Notes: a model not told the origin generated them from the letters alone. A stretch of 37,584 bases of DNA from JAAFIM01 sp964467315 (GCA_964467315.1 CAYXSA010000039.1:1-37584); one strand, 5' to 3'. Positions 1-7,927 are shown, numbered from the stretch's first letter. Made by a program: numbers and translations.

Positions 1-140
1 CGCAACTTTTTGCGGCGGGATACGAATTTTGCGTGAGGGATAGTAGGGGCGCTGTTGGGACAAGGCATGCCTTGTCCCTACAGCGCCCCGCATAGCCCGA
101 CCGCCTGCCCCTTTTTGGGCAGGCGGGCACGCCCAAAAAA
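1..140 (+). repeat. Modular three-hairpin element, copy A
   Basis: First of 14 copies of the intergenic element. Hairpin III (CGCAA/TTGCG type, 1-20) leads to the fixed linker GCGTGAGGGATAG at 31-43. Then comes a nested central hairpin: outer arms GGGGCGCTGT (46-55) and ACAGCGCCCC (80-89) enclose a perfect inner palindrome with arms GGGACAAGG/CCTTGTCCC (57-78). The linker ATAGCCCGAC starts at 92, hairpin I has arms CCGCCTGCCC/GGGCAGGCGG (101-126), and the copy closes with ACGCCC and an A-tract ending at 140. The A-tract end lies one base from the stop codon of the phosphatase gene on the minus strand. It may begin before the window. Confidence 0.8.
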
Positions 141-141
141 A

Positions 142-2046
142 CTAATGTTTGATGATTTGGCGCTGTTGCAATTTGTTGCCTAAGCGCACGGAGAGGATAT
201 ACATGCCTGCGGGCAGGCTTTCGACTTGGAGGCTCGTGCGGTGAATGCCTGCCGAAACCCTGCCGAGCTGCTCGCTAAGTACGATGCGCCCCGAAAGGTC
301 TATGAGTTGCAGGCTGACTTCGGCGCTTTCGTGCAGCGCAAATTGGGTGGTGAGCTGGCGGCTGACGGGGTTGGGATATGCGCCCAAGAGGACGGATTCC
401 ATGCCGTCGCTATTGACCTCGCTCGTGCCGATGCTGCGGTCGCGGGGCTCCAGCGGTGCAAGAATGGGGTAGCGGTTGGGGTTGGCGGTAGCGGGGGCGG
501 CAGAGGAGCGGAGGAAGGTTTCGCCGTTGTTGCAGCGCCAAGAAGCAGCGTTGGAGGTCGTATACGTTTGCTGTGAGATGGTCGATACATTCACCCAGTC
601 GCTTTGTGTGCGCTGTTTGTTTACATCCACAATCATATAGCCGTGCGAAGTGAGGTCGGCGTATTTTATATGCCCGTTGAGGTTTTGTATAATGCTTTGC
701 GAAACGGGGAAGGGGAAATTTTGCGAAGTTACGCTGGTAACGACAAATTCCACGCCCGCAGAGCCAGCGCCAGAGGTAGAATTGTAGCCTGCCTGCGGCA
801 GGTCATTTGCCCAAGAGGAATGTATATCGCCCGTGAGGACTACGAAATTAGTACGGTTGTACGTGAACAGCGTATCGTAGATTTTGCCGCGCTCGGCAGA
901 GTAGCCGTCCCATTGGTCATCGAGGAAGGGGGCGTTAGCGATAGGAAAAGTGATGGGAAAAGTCGGCTGCGGGATATTGACGGGTGCCATCATAACCTGC
1001 TGCCCCAGCATCTGCCAGCGGCGGGGCGATGTGCGCAAATTGTTGGTGAGCCAAGCGAATTGTGTGCTGCCCAAGAGGGTGCGATTGGGGTCGGTATTGA
1101 TGCCGTCTTGCTCCTCGCGTCCGTAGAGGCGGGTATCCATCATATAGAGGTCGAGCAGGTCGCCAAATTGGAATTTGCGGTGTATGCGTTCGGGGTCGGC
1201 GGGGTCGGGAATGCGTATGGGCATCCATTCGTGATAGGCTTGTATGCCTGCGGATTTGCGGGTGAGCCAGTCGCCTTCGGTAGCGGGGTCGTGGTTGCCT
1301 GCGCCGCCATTCCAAGCGTTGTTGGCGGTTTCGTGGTCGTCCCAAACGGTAATAAAGGGGTACTGCTGATGCAGGCGTATGAGGTCGTCGTCGAGTTTGT
1401 AATGTGAGTGGCGGGTGCGATAGTCGCTAAGGCTTAGGATTTCGGTAGCGGGCAGCAGGGTGCGCGCAGAGCCAAATTCGCCGTCGCCGTACTCGTAGAT
1501 ATAGTCGCCCAAGTGCAAGACCGCATCGATGTCGTTGCGGGTAGATATATGGTCGTAGGCATTGTAGAAGCCGCCCGCGTAGTTGGAGCAAGAAACGACG
1601 GCAAAGCGCAAGCTATCGCAGTCGCCCGTAGGCAGGGTGCGGGTGCGCCCGCGTATAGAAAGCTGCCCATGCGCCTCAAATTCGTAGTAATAAAAGGTAT
1701 TCGCTTGCAAGCCTGTGGCATCGACTTTCACGGTATAATCACGGCTTGCGTCCGTTGTGAAAGTACCCGATTGCACGATATTGGTCATCGCGGTATCGGT
1801 GGCGATGCGCCAGTCGACGAGCACGGTCGCCGAATCGGAGGTGATGCGCGTCCAGAGCATGACGCGGTCTGTGAGCGGGTCGCCCGAAGCTACGCCATGA
1901 TAAAAGGGAGCCATCAGGGCGCGAGCGCCTGCGCGATGCGTGTCGGTAGCGGCGGAGGCTGTGCGCAAAAAATCGGTGCTTTGTGCCTGCGTGCTGGCGA
2001 GGAGCGAAAGCGCAGCGAGGGAGCTAAGTAGTAGTTTTTTTATCAT
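142..2046 (-). CDS. PhoD-family alkaline phosphatase/phosphodiesterase with T9SS sorting domain
   Basis: Secreted metallophosphoesterase of the PhoD family, 634 aa, expected to release phosphate from organic phosphomonoesters or diesters outside the cell. The start is set at MIKKLLL, giving a signal peptide of about 22 residues ending in STQAQ; the open frame continues 68 codons upstream only because it reads through a repeat. A promoter box 44 bases upstream supports this start. Visible in order: PhoD N-terminal domain (FYHGVASGDP, VMLWTRI), metal-site motifs (FAVVSCSNY, LHLGDYIYEYG, VWDDHE, MMDTRLYGR, VLTGDIHSSW), then a C-terminal beta domain of about 80 residues (AYPNP, DLSGR, LPAGMYILSV) typical of T9SS type A sorting signals. 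It is monocistronic, with a repeat element directly after the stop. Family is clear; the substrate is not determinable. Confidence 0.93.
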   Translation of the reverse strand: MIKKLLLSSLAALSLLASTQAQSTDFLRTASAATDTHRAGARALMAPFYHGVASGDPLTDRVMLWTRITSDSATVLVDWRIATDTAMTNIVQSGTFTTDASRDYTVKVDATGLQANTFYYYEFEAHGQLSIRGRTRTLPTGDCDSLRFAVVSCSNYAGGFYNAYDHISTRNDIDAVLHLGDYIYEYGDGEFGSARTLLPATEILSLSDYRTRHSHYKLDDDLIRLHQQYPFITVWDDHETANNAWNGGAGNHDPATEGDWLTRKSAGIQAYHEWMPIRIPDPADPERIHRKFQFGDLLDLYMMDTRLYGREEQDGINTDPNRTLLGSTQFAWLTNNLRTSPRRWQMLGQQVMMAPVNIPQPTFPITFPIANAPFLDDQWDGYSAERGKIYDTLFTYNRTNFVVLTGDIHSSWANDLPQAGYNSTSGAGSAGVEFVVTSVTSQNFPFPVSQSIIQNLNGHIKYADLTSHGYMIVDVNKQRTQSDWVNVSTISQQTYTTSNAASWRCNNGETFLRSSAAPATANPNRYPILAPLEPRDRSIGTSEVNSDGMESVLLGAYPNPVSRQLTTQFALHESAEVSLQLIDLSGRIVLSEQLGRVSAGIHRTSLQVESLPAGMYILSVRLGNKLQQRQIIKH

Positions 2047-2090
2047 CGTGTTGAGTGGTAAGTAGTGAGGCTTGCGGAAGGTAAACGCGG

Positions 2091-2121
2091 CAAATTTACA
2101 AAAGAAAGGCGGCGATGCAAA
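2091..2121 (-). promoter_or_regulatory. Bacteroidota-type promoter of the phosphatase gene
   Basis: On the minus strand TTTG (2118-2121) is followed after 19 bases by TAAATTTG (2091-2098). This matches the TTTG-N19-TAnnTTTG consensus of the Bacteroidota housekeeping sigma factor. The box lies 44 bases before the chosen ATG at 2046. Confidence 0.75.
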
Positions 2122-2140
2122 ACAATTTTTTAATATGCAC

Positions 2141-2328
2141 GCGCCGCCTTTGCGGCGTGTGCGCCATATGCAGCGTGAGGGATAGTAGGGGCGAATCAAC
2201 ATTCGCCCATTGGGGCGAATCAACATTCGCCCATTGGGGCGAATCAACATTCGCCCTATTGGGCGATGGTGATGCGCCCTGCATAGCCCGACCGCCTGCC
2301 CCTTTTTGGGCAGGCGGGCACGCCCAAA
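2141..2328 (+). repeat. Modular three-hairpin element, copy B, with internal tandem repeat
   Basis: Hairpin III (CGCCGCctttGCGGCG) is at about 2142-2157, linker GCGTGAGGGATAG at 2173-2185, and linker ATAGCCCGAC at 2283-2292. Hairpin I (CCGCCTGCCC/GGGCAGGCGG) and ACGCCCAAA end at 2328. The central cassette GGGGCGAAT-caac-ATTCGCCC is present three times in tandem with a 24-base period (2188-2211, 2212-2235, 2236-2260). Read on the minus strand it yields the repeated peptide MLIRPNGR, a false N-terminus for the phosphatase. The gap 2047-2407 otherwise holds only promoters. Confidence 0.82.
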
Positions 2329-2375
2329 GAGAAAAAACCTTTAGATTTTATGGTAGGTTGTCTGTGAAAAATTGC

Positions 2376-2383
2376 TAATTTCG
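2376..2383 (+). promoter_or_regulatory. Near-consensus -7 box before the arginase-family gene
   Basis: TAATTTCG differs from TAnnTTTG at one position. It lies exactly 24 bases before the ATG at 2408, the same distance seen for three perfect boxes elsewhere in the window. A TTG occurs at 2358-2360, but the 15-base spacing is shorter than the consensus. Confidence 0.4.
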
Positions 2384-2407
2384 CACTTTAACCCGTAGCA
2401 CAACTGT

Positions 2408-3433
2408 ATGCGTAAGCCGACCATATACGCCGCCGAGCGTCGACGAATACACTTTATAGAAATACCTTCCGAGCTGGGAGCAGGCACGCGCGGCGCATCG
2501 CTGGGTGTAAATGCCGTAAAAACGGCTGCCCTCGTAGCGGGCAGTAGCATCTTTGGGCAGCACCCGACCACAAGCGTAGCTGATGAAAATCATCGTTTGC
2601 ACCTACCCAAAAACGAGGAAAGCCCCTTTTTACACGCCAAGCACATAGACGGCGTTTTGCGCACTTATGAGCATATCGTTTATACGATAAATCCACTTTT
2701 GCGTATGCAGGATTGTTTTCCGATAATCCTATCGGGCGACCATTCCTCTTCGGCGGCAGCGCTGGCGGCTTGGCGCATCAACTACCCGACGGCGCGCATC
2801 GGCGCGGTCTGGATAGATGCGCACGCCGACCTACACACGCCTTATACGACCCCTTCAGGCAATCTGCACGGTATGCCCCTCGCCGTTTGCTTGGGCATCG
2901 ACAACCGCGACTGCCAGCGCAATACGCTCAACTCTACCACCAAACTCCATTGGCGCAAGCTCCAGCACTTGGGCAATATATACCCCAAATTGCGCCCTGA
3001 AGACTTGGCTTTCGTATCCCTGCGCTCTACCGAAAGGGAGGAAGACTATTTTATACAGCAACATAGCATACCCTGCTATCGCGTGCCCCAAATTCGCGTA
3101 GAGGGCGCAAAAAAGGTTGCCGAACGCATTTTGGAGCAGCTAAACGACTGCGACATGATTTATATTTCCTTCGACGTAGATAGTTTGGATTGTGAATTGG
3201 TTTCTCACGGCACAGGTACACCCGAAAAAGAGGGGCTCACTATAGAAGAAGCGCGCATTTTGCTCACCGCCTTAGCGGCAGACGCTCGCGCCTGCTGCGT
3301 CGAATTTACCGAAATCAATCCCGCCCTCGACGAAAAATGCAATCGCATGGCGGAGACTGCCTTCAACCTGCTTTCTTCCGTAGCCGCTACCGTGCAGCAG
3401 CGCCAATTTTCTTTAGCCGATACCGAATTATGA
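2408..3433 (+). CDS. Arginase/agmatinase/formiminoglutamase family hydrolase
   Basis: Cytosolic manganese ureohydrolase of 341 aa, the usual size for an arginase-superfamily enzyme; it would hydrolyse a guanidino or formimino group. The dinuclear metal ligands are all present: H112 in SGDHS, D137-H139-D141 in DAHAD, and D256/D258 in SFDVDSLDC. The C-terminal EFTEINPALDEK motif also fits. The canonical GGDHS reads SGDHS here. The stop codon overlaps the start of the following lipoprotein gene (ATGA), so the two are probably co-translated. Arginase, agmatinase and formimidoylglutamase cannot be separated with certainty from motifs alone; the length and the EFTEINPALDEK region are closest to arginase-like proteins of Bacteroidota. 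Confidence 0.9.
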   Translation: MRKPTIYAAERRRIHFIEIPSELGAGTRGASLGVNAVKTAALVAGSSIFGQHPTTSVADENHRLHLPKNEESPFLHAKHIDGVLRTYEHIVYTINPLLRMQDCFPIILSGDHSSSAAALAAWRINYPTARIGAVWIDAHADLHTPYTTPSGNLHGMPLAVCLGIDNRDCQRNTLNSTTKLHWRKLQHLGNIYPKLRPEDLAFVSLRSTEREEDYFIQQHSIPCYRVPQIRVEGAKKVAERILEQLNDCDMIYISFDVDSLDCELVSHGTGTPEKEGLTIEEARILLTALAADARACCVEFTEINPALDEKCNRMAETAFNLLSSVAATVQQRQFSLADTEL

Positions 3434-4026
3434 AAAAATATCTGTTCCTTCTGCTACTCCTTGCTCAAGCTTGCCGCCCCGAAAATCAGGCAAATCATAG
3501 CGCTATACCCGTCAACGGCGATGCAAAAAAGGACAGCGTAGTCGCCAAGCCTTTTTTCCGCTACGCGCCCAAAGACAATAGCTACAGCATACATTTTCCC
3601 AAGCAGCCGAAGGAGATAACGGAAAAGCGGGAAGTAGCCGACTTGGGCGAGCTGACCACACATTTGCAAGCCTACGAGGACAGAAGTACGCAGACCGCTT
3701 ACCTGCTTAGTTACACGGATTACCCCGCTGCGGCGCTTGCCGAACTCATCAAAAACCGCCCCGACGCTATCGCCAATCTGCTGCAAGACACCAAAAATGG
3801 GCTTTTGCGCGATATGGGCGTAGCGCCCACCGCCGAAACGCCGATGCAACTACAGGAGCACGCGGGCTTGGATTTTTCGGCAAATAATGGCAGTTTGTAC
3901 CTGCACTATCGGCTCTATTTTGTCGGCATTCGCCTCTATCAACTCTGCGTCATGCGCGCCGCCGCCCTCGATGAGCAGGCAGTTAGCGCATTTTTCGAGA
4001 GTTTTCAGCTTGCAGGCACGAAGTAG
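3430..4026 (+). CDS. Putative lipoprotein of unknown function
   Basis: 198-aa protein starting at MKKYLFLLLLLAQAC, a short basic n-region, a leucine core and a cysteine at residue 15, consistent with a lipoprotein signal although the lipobox (AQAC) is not ideal. An upstream in-frame start exists inside the arginase gene, but the ATG overlapping the arginase stop is the one that gives a signal peptide. The mature part begins with FFRYAPKDNSYSIHFPKQPK and ends with FFESFQL, a pattern of a small alpha/beta domain seen in exported proteins of unknown role. There is no catalytic motif that I recognise. Translational coupling with the upstream hydrolase suggests co-expression, not necessarily a shared function. 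Confidence 0.75.
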   Translation: MKKYLFLLLLLAQACRPENQANHSAIPVNGDAKKDSVVAKPFFRYAPKDNSYSIHFPKQPKEITEKREVADLGELTTHLQAYEDRSTQTAYLLSYTDYPAAALAELIKNRPDAIANLLQDTKNGLLRDMGVAPTAETPMQLQEHAGLDFSANNGSLYLHYRLYFVGIRLYQLCVMRAAALDEQAVSAFFESFQLAGTK

Positions 4027-4074
4027 GCACTTTTTTTGCGCCCTGCTGCTGCACACGCTCCCACGCTTATCATT

Positions 4075-4479
4075 ATGCAAACGCTTTGGCTTTTTTCTTT
4101 GTTGGCGACCTTGTTCGCGCTACCGCTTCGCGCACAACAAATGCAGGAAGTCCGCACGCATCAGGTCTTTGAGGTCGCAGGGACACAGCGCCTGCAAGTG
4201 CGCATCGACGACAGCCGCGCCCGCGTAAATCTGCGGGAAACCTATTCCAGCCTCATTGTCGTCGAAATCATCGTACAATCGCAGCAAAAAACACAGCGCG
4301 AACTACAGGAACTCGTGCGCTCGGAGTTCTTTCATTTGCAAAGCAGCGCCGATAAAGAGCAAAAAATTTTACTGCTTACGCCCTCGCTCCTACGCAAAAA
4401 CGCGGCGACTTTCCCCGCCACCACGAGCGACCTGCAAATCATATACAATATCGCCGTGCCCGAATACGTCGCCTTCTAA
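4075..4479 (+). CDS. Short exported protein, possibly an N-terminal remnant of a DUF4097-like adhesin
   Basis: 134 aa starting at MQTLWLFSLL, with a signal peptide probably cut after LPLRA (residue 20). The mature part (EVAGTQRLQVRIDDSRARVN, VVEIIVQSQQK, LQIIYNIAVPEYV) resembles the opening of Bacteroidota proteins with a repetitive beta-helix putative adhesin domain. Those normally continue well past the VPxxV segment, whereas this frame stops there. It lies 48 bases after the lipoprotein gene and is followed by a terminator-like hairpin, so it looks like the last gene of a three-gene operon. It may be a naturally short protein or a truncated one; I cannot tell which. Confidence 0.6.
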   Translation: MQTLWLFSLLATLFALPLRAQQMQEVRTHQVFEVAGTQRLQVRIDDSRARVNLRETYSSLIVVEIIVQSQQKTQRELQELVRSEFFHLQSSADKEQKILLLTPSLLRKNAATFPATTSDLQIIYNIAVPEYVAF

Positions 4480-4502
4480 CGATGTTTTCGGGCTTTTTTT
4501 TC
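4458..4502 (+). terminator. Hairpin terminator overlapping the operon end
   Basis: GCCCGAA (4458-4464) pairs with TTCGGGC (4487-4493) and is followed directly by eight T (4494-4501). The left arm lies inside the last codons of the preceding gene. The loop is long (22 bases), so efficiency is uncertain. Confidence 0.5.
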
Positions 4503-4611
4503 TTTTTTGGCGTGCCCGCCGCCATTGGCGGCGGTCGCGTGTTGCAGGGTTGCAGTACGGCGCATAAATGCGCCGCACCGCGCTACGCGCGCCCTTCCAC
4601 CCGCTCACGCG
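4503..4611 (-). repeat. Modular hairpin element, copy C (degenerate)
   Basis: Starts with the T-tract and GGCGTGCCCGCC (reverse orientation). It includes hairpin GCCGCCattGGCGGC and a cassette CGGCGCATAAATGCGCCG around 4558-4575, and ends in a degraded linker CCACCCGCTCACGCG in place of CTATCCCTCACGC. The rest of the gap up to 4756 is AT-rich with no gene that I can support. Confidence 0.55.
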
Positions 4612-4756
4612 AAGGAACTCCGAAGGCTACAGCCTATTTTGAGCGATTTACGCAAAAAAGATATTTTTTTGTTGACTATTCATTCTAAAAAGCTATTTTT
4701 CGGGCGATTTTCGTTTCCATTACCCATTATCTATTTTTTACTCATTTTTTCGTTTT

Positions 4757-5224
4757 ATGCATTATCTAAAACACGCTTTGTTGCTGCTCGCGCTAACGCT
4801 GGGCATTTTTTCTTCTTCTGCATGGGCTTACGACCGCTTTGATACGCCCATCAATCCCCTCTTACCCGTAGAAACGGAATTTAGCCGCGAGCAACTTTCT
4901 ACCTTGAGCCTGCGCGACATGGAAGCAAAGGCGGGGCGCAAATTCACGCTCAAAGAAAAAGCCGCCGTACACATTGCTAAGAAAAAAATCCAGCAAGAAA
5001 AAGGCACTGACGGCAAAACTTACAAGCAGCTGACTGCCTTTTTGCTTTGCTTTTTCGTAGGTATTATCGGCATACACCGCTTTTATCTGGGGCATATTGG
5101 TATTGGCATCGCACAGATACTGACTGCAGGCGGTTGTGGCATTTGGACGCTGATAGACTTCATTCGCATCATCACGCTCGACCTCAAAGCCAAAGACGGC
5201 AGCGAGATGGAGCCTTGGTCATAA
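4757..5224 (+). CDS. TM2 domain-containing membrane protein
   Basis: 155 aa. An N-terminal signal/anchor (residues 1-24, ending SSAWA) is followed by a charged region of about 60 residues, then a TM2 domain (about 92-145). TM2 is two membrane helices joined by a short turn, with the diagnostic FFVGIIGIHRFYLGHIGIG segment and the second helix GCGIWTLIDFIRI. The biochemical role of TM2 proteins in bacteria is not established. The next gene, a DUF2752 membrane protein, starts 7 bases downstream; the two families often neighbour each other in Bacteroidota and are likely one transcript here. Confidence 0.88.
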   Translation: MHYLKHALLLLALTLGIFSSSAWAYDRFDTPINPLLPVETEFSREQLSTLSLRDMEAKAGRKFTLKEKAAVHIAKKKIQQEKGTDGKTYKQLTAFLLCFFVGIIGIHRFYLGHIGIGIAQILTAGGCGIWTLIDFIRIITLDLKAKDGSEMEPWS

Positions 5225-5231
5225 ATAATCT

Positions 5232-5543
5232 ATGAATTTAATCAGCTTTATTTGGCTGCTGGCGCGCTTAGCCTTTTGGCTGGGCGTGCCTGTTTTTTTG
5301 CTGTCGCAGCCAGCCAATTATTTCGATGGGGGGCGGGCGGTTTGCCTGTCCGTTTTACTGTTTGATAGCCCTTGCCCTGCCTGCGGGCTTACGCGGGCTT
5401 GTATGCGCTTGATACATTTCGATTTCGAGGGGGCTTACTATTTCAATCGATTGGCTTTTATAGCTATGCCGATACTGGCTTATTTGTGGGTTCGTTGGTT
5501 TTTGGCAGATGCGCGGCGCTTTAGAAGCTTAGTTTTAAGATGA
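5232..5543 (+). CDS. DUF2752 family membrane protein
   Basis: 103 aa with an N-terminal helix (residues 4-25) and a C-terminal helix (about 74-92). Between them is the family signature CPACGLTRACMRLIHFDF with two closely spaced cysteines and a TR motif, followed by AYYFNRLAF. The function of DUF2752 is unknown. It lies immediately after the TM2 gene. Its stop codon is separated by a single base from the stop of the convergent glycosyltransferase gene, so no dedicated terminator fits between them. Confidence 0.88.
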   Translation: MNLISFIWLLARLAFWLGVPVFLLSQPANYFDGGRAVCLSVLLFDSPCPACGLTRACMRLIHFDFEGAYYFNRLAFIAMPILAYLWVRWFLADARRFRSLVLR

Positions 5544-5544
5544 T

Positions 5545-6324
5545 TTATCGACTTTTGCGCTGCTGCATTTCCATAATTTTTGCATAGCGCAAAAATACGC
5601 CAAAAGCCATCAAAACGCTGATTATCAAGCCTCTACGCCCGTCCAAAATTCCCCCCTTTAGCAGAAAATGCCGCCAAAATCGAAAAACAGGCTTAAAATA
5701 TAGCTGCCATACGCCCACGCGCCGATGCTCAAAACCGCTCATATAGTCCTGCGCCGCCCAAGTCGCATAACGCTGTAGCTTATCCACAAAATGCTCCAAA
5801 CTGCGATAGGTAAAATGCAGCATTTTGGCGCGTAAGCGGCTGATTTTCAGCCCTTTGCGCTCTATTTCTTCGTGTACGCGCTTTGGCTCGTAGCGGCAAA
5901 CATCTCGGCGTATCAGCCGTATCACCGCATCCGTCTGCCAGCCGCTGTAACGCACCCGCCGACCCAAAAAATGGTTTTGCCGCCCAATCCAATAAGCATC
6001 AAAGCGCTCCAGTCGCTCCCTTTCGGCAAATAAATGCCCGATTTCTAAAATTAGCTCCGTCGTTGGGCGCTCGTCGGCATCGAAAATTAGCACCCAATCG
6101 CAGGCACACTGCGGTATCGCCCAATTTTTTTGCTCGGCGGGCGTATCGTACACGCGCTCCAATAGACGGACTCCCTCCGCCGCTGCCCATTCGCGCGTAC
6201 CGTCCTCGCTAAACGAATCCACGACGACTATTTCCGCCGCAAAAGAGAGCAACGGCACTAATTCGCGCAGATTGTCCAGCTCATTCAGCGTTGGAATGAG
6301 AACGGAAAGGGGGAGTTTTTGCAT
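5545..6324 (-). CDS. Family 2 glycosyltransferase, WaaE/KdtX type
   Basis: 259-aa GT-A fold enzyme expected to transfer a sugar onto a lipopolysaccharide core or similar envelope glycan at the inner face of the cytoplasmic membrane. Motifs in order: SVLIPTLNE (nucleotide-sugar binding), VVVDSFSEDGT, EQKNWAIP, and the metal-binding DADERP. The acceptor-side region contains RRVRYSGW and RYEPKRVHEEIE. The C-terminal part (FLLKGGILDGRRGLIISVL) is the hydrophobic tail usual in the WaaE group. It sits 25 bases after the RsmI-like gene in the same direction and is probably co-transcribed with it. The family is secure; the exact sugar and acceptor are not. Confidence 0.88.
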   Translation of the reverse strand: MQKLPLSVLIPTLNELDNLRELVPLLSFAAEIVVVDSFSEDGTREWAAAEGVRLLERVYDTPAEQKNWAIPQCACDWVLIFDADERPTTELILEIGHLFAERERLERFDAYWIGRQNHFLGRRVRYSGWQTDAVIRLIRRDVCRYEPKRVHEEIERKGLKISRLRAKMLHFTYRSLEHFVDKLQRYATWAAQDYMSGFEHRRVGVWQLYFKPVFRFWRHFLLKGGILDGRRGLIISVLMAFGVFLRYAKIMEMQQRKSR

Positions 6325-6349
6325 GGGGTTAATCGGTTAATCCATCATC

Positions 6350-7063
6350 TTAGCGCAGTGCGAAAACTACGGGGCGTTTGTGCAGGCTGGGCGCTTGCTG
6401 CTCTTGCACGATTTTACGCCATTGCCTAACGCTACAGGTGCGGGTTTGTTCCGTAGGTGTGGTGAGGTCTATGCCTAAACTAATTTGCGTATCTGCCTGC
6501 AGATGCTGTAGCATATCCGCAAAAAGCTGCTCATTGCGATAAGGCGTTTCTATGAAAAGCTGCGTTTGCCGATTGCGTGTAGCCTGCTGCTCCAGCCACT
6601 GCAAGCGGCTGCGCCGCTCCTGCGTCGCTACGGGCAAATAACCCCAAAAGGCAAAACATTGCCCACCCAAGCCCGAAGCCATCAGCGTAAGCAGTATCGA
6701 CGATGCACCGACCAGCGGCACTACGGTTAGCCCTCTTTCGTGCGCTACCCGCACCAACTCGCTGCCAGGGTCGGCGACTGCGGGGCAGCCCGCCTCCGAC
6801 AACAAACCCATATCGAAACCCTCCACCAAAGCAGGACGCAGCAACTCCGTCCAATTTGCCGAAGATAGATTCTGCGCATTGAGCTCCGACATCTGCAATT
6901 CGGGCAAGGGAAAAGCCAATTGCTTCAAAAAATGCCGCGCCGTCTTCGCCCGCTCCGCCACAAAATGCCGCAAATGCCCAATACGCTCCGCAGCCCCCTG
7001 CGGCAATACTACATTCGGCAAAGTATCACCCAGCAAAGAAGGAATTAAAAATAAATTTGGCAC
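6350..7063 (-). CDS. SAM-dependent methyltransferase, RsmI-like (tetrapyrrole methylase fold)
   Basis: 237 aa related to the 16S rRNA 2'-O-methyltransferase RsmI, but shorter than the roughly 280-residue canonical enzyme and lacking its usual C-terminal extension. The recognisable core is DMGLLSEAGCPAVADPGSEL and VVPLVGASSILLTLMASGL, the SAM-binding region of the family, followed by FWGYLPV and FIETPYRNEQL. Start is GTG at 7063 (MPNLFLIPSLLG). Many Bacteroidota carry such a short paralogue besides true RsmI; its target is not certain. A GTCATTC-GTAACT heptamer pair lies directly upstream of the start. The glycosyltransferase gene follows 25 bases downstream. Confidence 0.82.
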   Translation of the reverse strand: MPNLFLIPSLLGDTLPNVVLPQGAAERIGHLRHFVAERAKTARHFLKQLAFPLPELQMSELNAQNLSSANWTELLRPALVEGFDMGLLSEAGCPAVADPGSELVRVAHERGLTVVPLVGASSILLTLMASGLGGQCFAFWGYLPVATQERRSRLQWLEQQATRNRQTQLFIETPYRNEQLFADMLQHLQADTQISLGIDLTTPTEQTRTCSVRQWRKIVQEQQAPSLHKRPVVFALR

Positions 7064-7109
7064 AGTTACGAATGACCTCTAATAATGACGAAATTGCTGA
7101 AGAAGTAAA

Positions 7110-7148
7110 ATACTTGCTACCACTGCCGCCGCAAGGCGGCATGATACC
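7110..7148 (+). repeat. TACTTGCTACC hairpin repeat, copy 1
   Basis: Reads ATACTTGCTACCACTGCC, then a GCCGCC-gcaa-GGCGGC hairpin, then ATGATACC. Two further copies lie in inverted orientation at 11612-11650 and 11696-11739. It is followed by TATACACAAAGCACAAT, a 17-mer repeated at 7975-7991. The gap 7064-7176 contains no gene. Confidence 0.65.
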
Positions 7149-7176
7149 TATACACAAAGCACAATTACGACACAAC

Positions 7177-7923
7177 CTACAGCCCCCCGCTTACGCGGAT
7201 AACCTCGCCCGTGATATAACTCGATAGGTCGCTTGCCAAAAACACAATAGCATTGGCCACTTCTTCGGCTTTTCCGAAGCGGCGCAGGGAGATATTATCC
7301 AGCATTTTTTGCTGTACTTCCTCTGCAAGGGCTGCAGTCATATCGGTTTCCGTAAAACCAGGCGCTATGGCATTGCAGCGTATATTTCGGCTGCCCAGCT
7401 CCATCGCCAAAGATTTTGTTAGCCCGATAAGCCCCGCTTTCGAGGCGGAATAATTCGCCTGCCCTGCATTGCCAGAGATGCCGACAACGGAAGTGATATT
7501 GATGATAGAGCCTTTTTTGGCTTTCAGCATCGGGCGCGTGATGGCTTTGCAGTACAGAAAAGCGGACTTTAGATTATTATCCAAAACCTCATCCCATTGC
7601 GCTTCCGTCAGCCGCATGATGATATTATCGCGGGTGATGCCTGCGTTGTTTACGAGCACGTCGACGGTGCCAAAATCGCGCAAAATTTCCGCCATAACGC
7701 GTTGATTATCAGCATCGCTGGCAGCATCGGCACAGTAGGCGCGTACCTCCGATTCGGGCAATTCCGCTTTGATGCTGTCGATGAGTTCCTGCGCCGTTTG
7801 CGCCGAACTTTTATAGGTGAAAGCGATGCGTGCGCCTTCTTGTGCACAGCGTCGCACAGTTGCCGCACCGATACCGCGCGCGCCGCCTGTGATGAGTACA
7901 ACTTTTTGAGTGAGGAGAGCCAT
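7177..7923 (-). CDS. fabG: 3-oxoacyl-[acyl-carrier-protein] reductase FabG
   Basis: 248-aa NADPH-dependent short-chain dehydrogenase that reduces 3-oxoacyl-ACP to 3-hydroxyacyl-ACP in fatty acid elongation. The Rossmann motif TGGARGIG is at residues 12-19, NNAG at 92-95, and the catalytic triad S145-Y158-K162 (YSASK) has standard spacing. FTETDM and the C-terminal SSYITGEVIRVSGG region are typical of FabG. Length matches the family. The ATG lies 4 bases from a sevenfold tandem of 7-base repeats that occupies its leader. FabG is the best call, though SDR paralogues with other 3-oxoacyl substrates cannot be fully excluded. Confidence 0.92.
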   Translation of the reverse strand: MALLTQKVVLITGGARGIGAATVRRCAQEGARIAFTYKSSAQTAQELIDSIKAELPESEVRAYCADAASDADNQRVMAEILRDFGTVDVLVNNAGITRDNIIMRLTEAQWDEVLDNNLKSAFLYCKAITRPMLKAKKGSIINITSVVGISGNAGQANYSASKAGLIGLTKSLAMELGSRNIRCNAIAPGFTETDMTAALAEEVQQKMLDNISLRRFGKAEEVANAIVFLASDLSSYITGEVIRVSGGL

Positions 7924-7927
7924 AAGG

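Noticed and set aside
604..1407. 267-codon plus-strand frame inside the phosphatase gene
   Set aside because: Antisense shadow of a clearly recognised PhoD-family gene.
7052..7059. TAAATTTG on the plus strand as a promoter box
   Set aside because: It lies inside the RsmI-like coding sequence on the other strand and no plus-strand gene follows.
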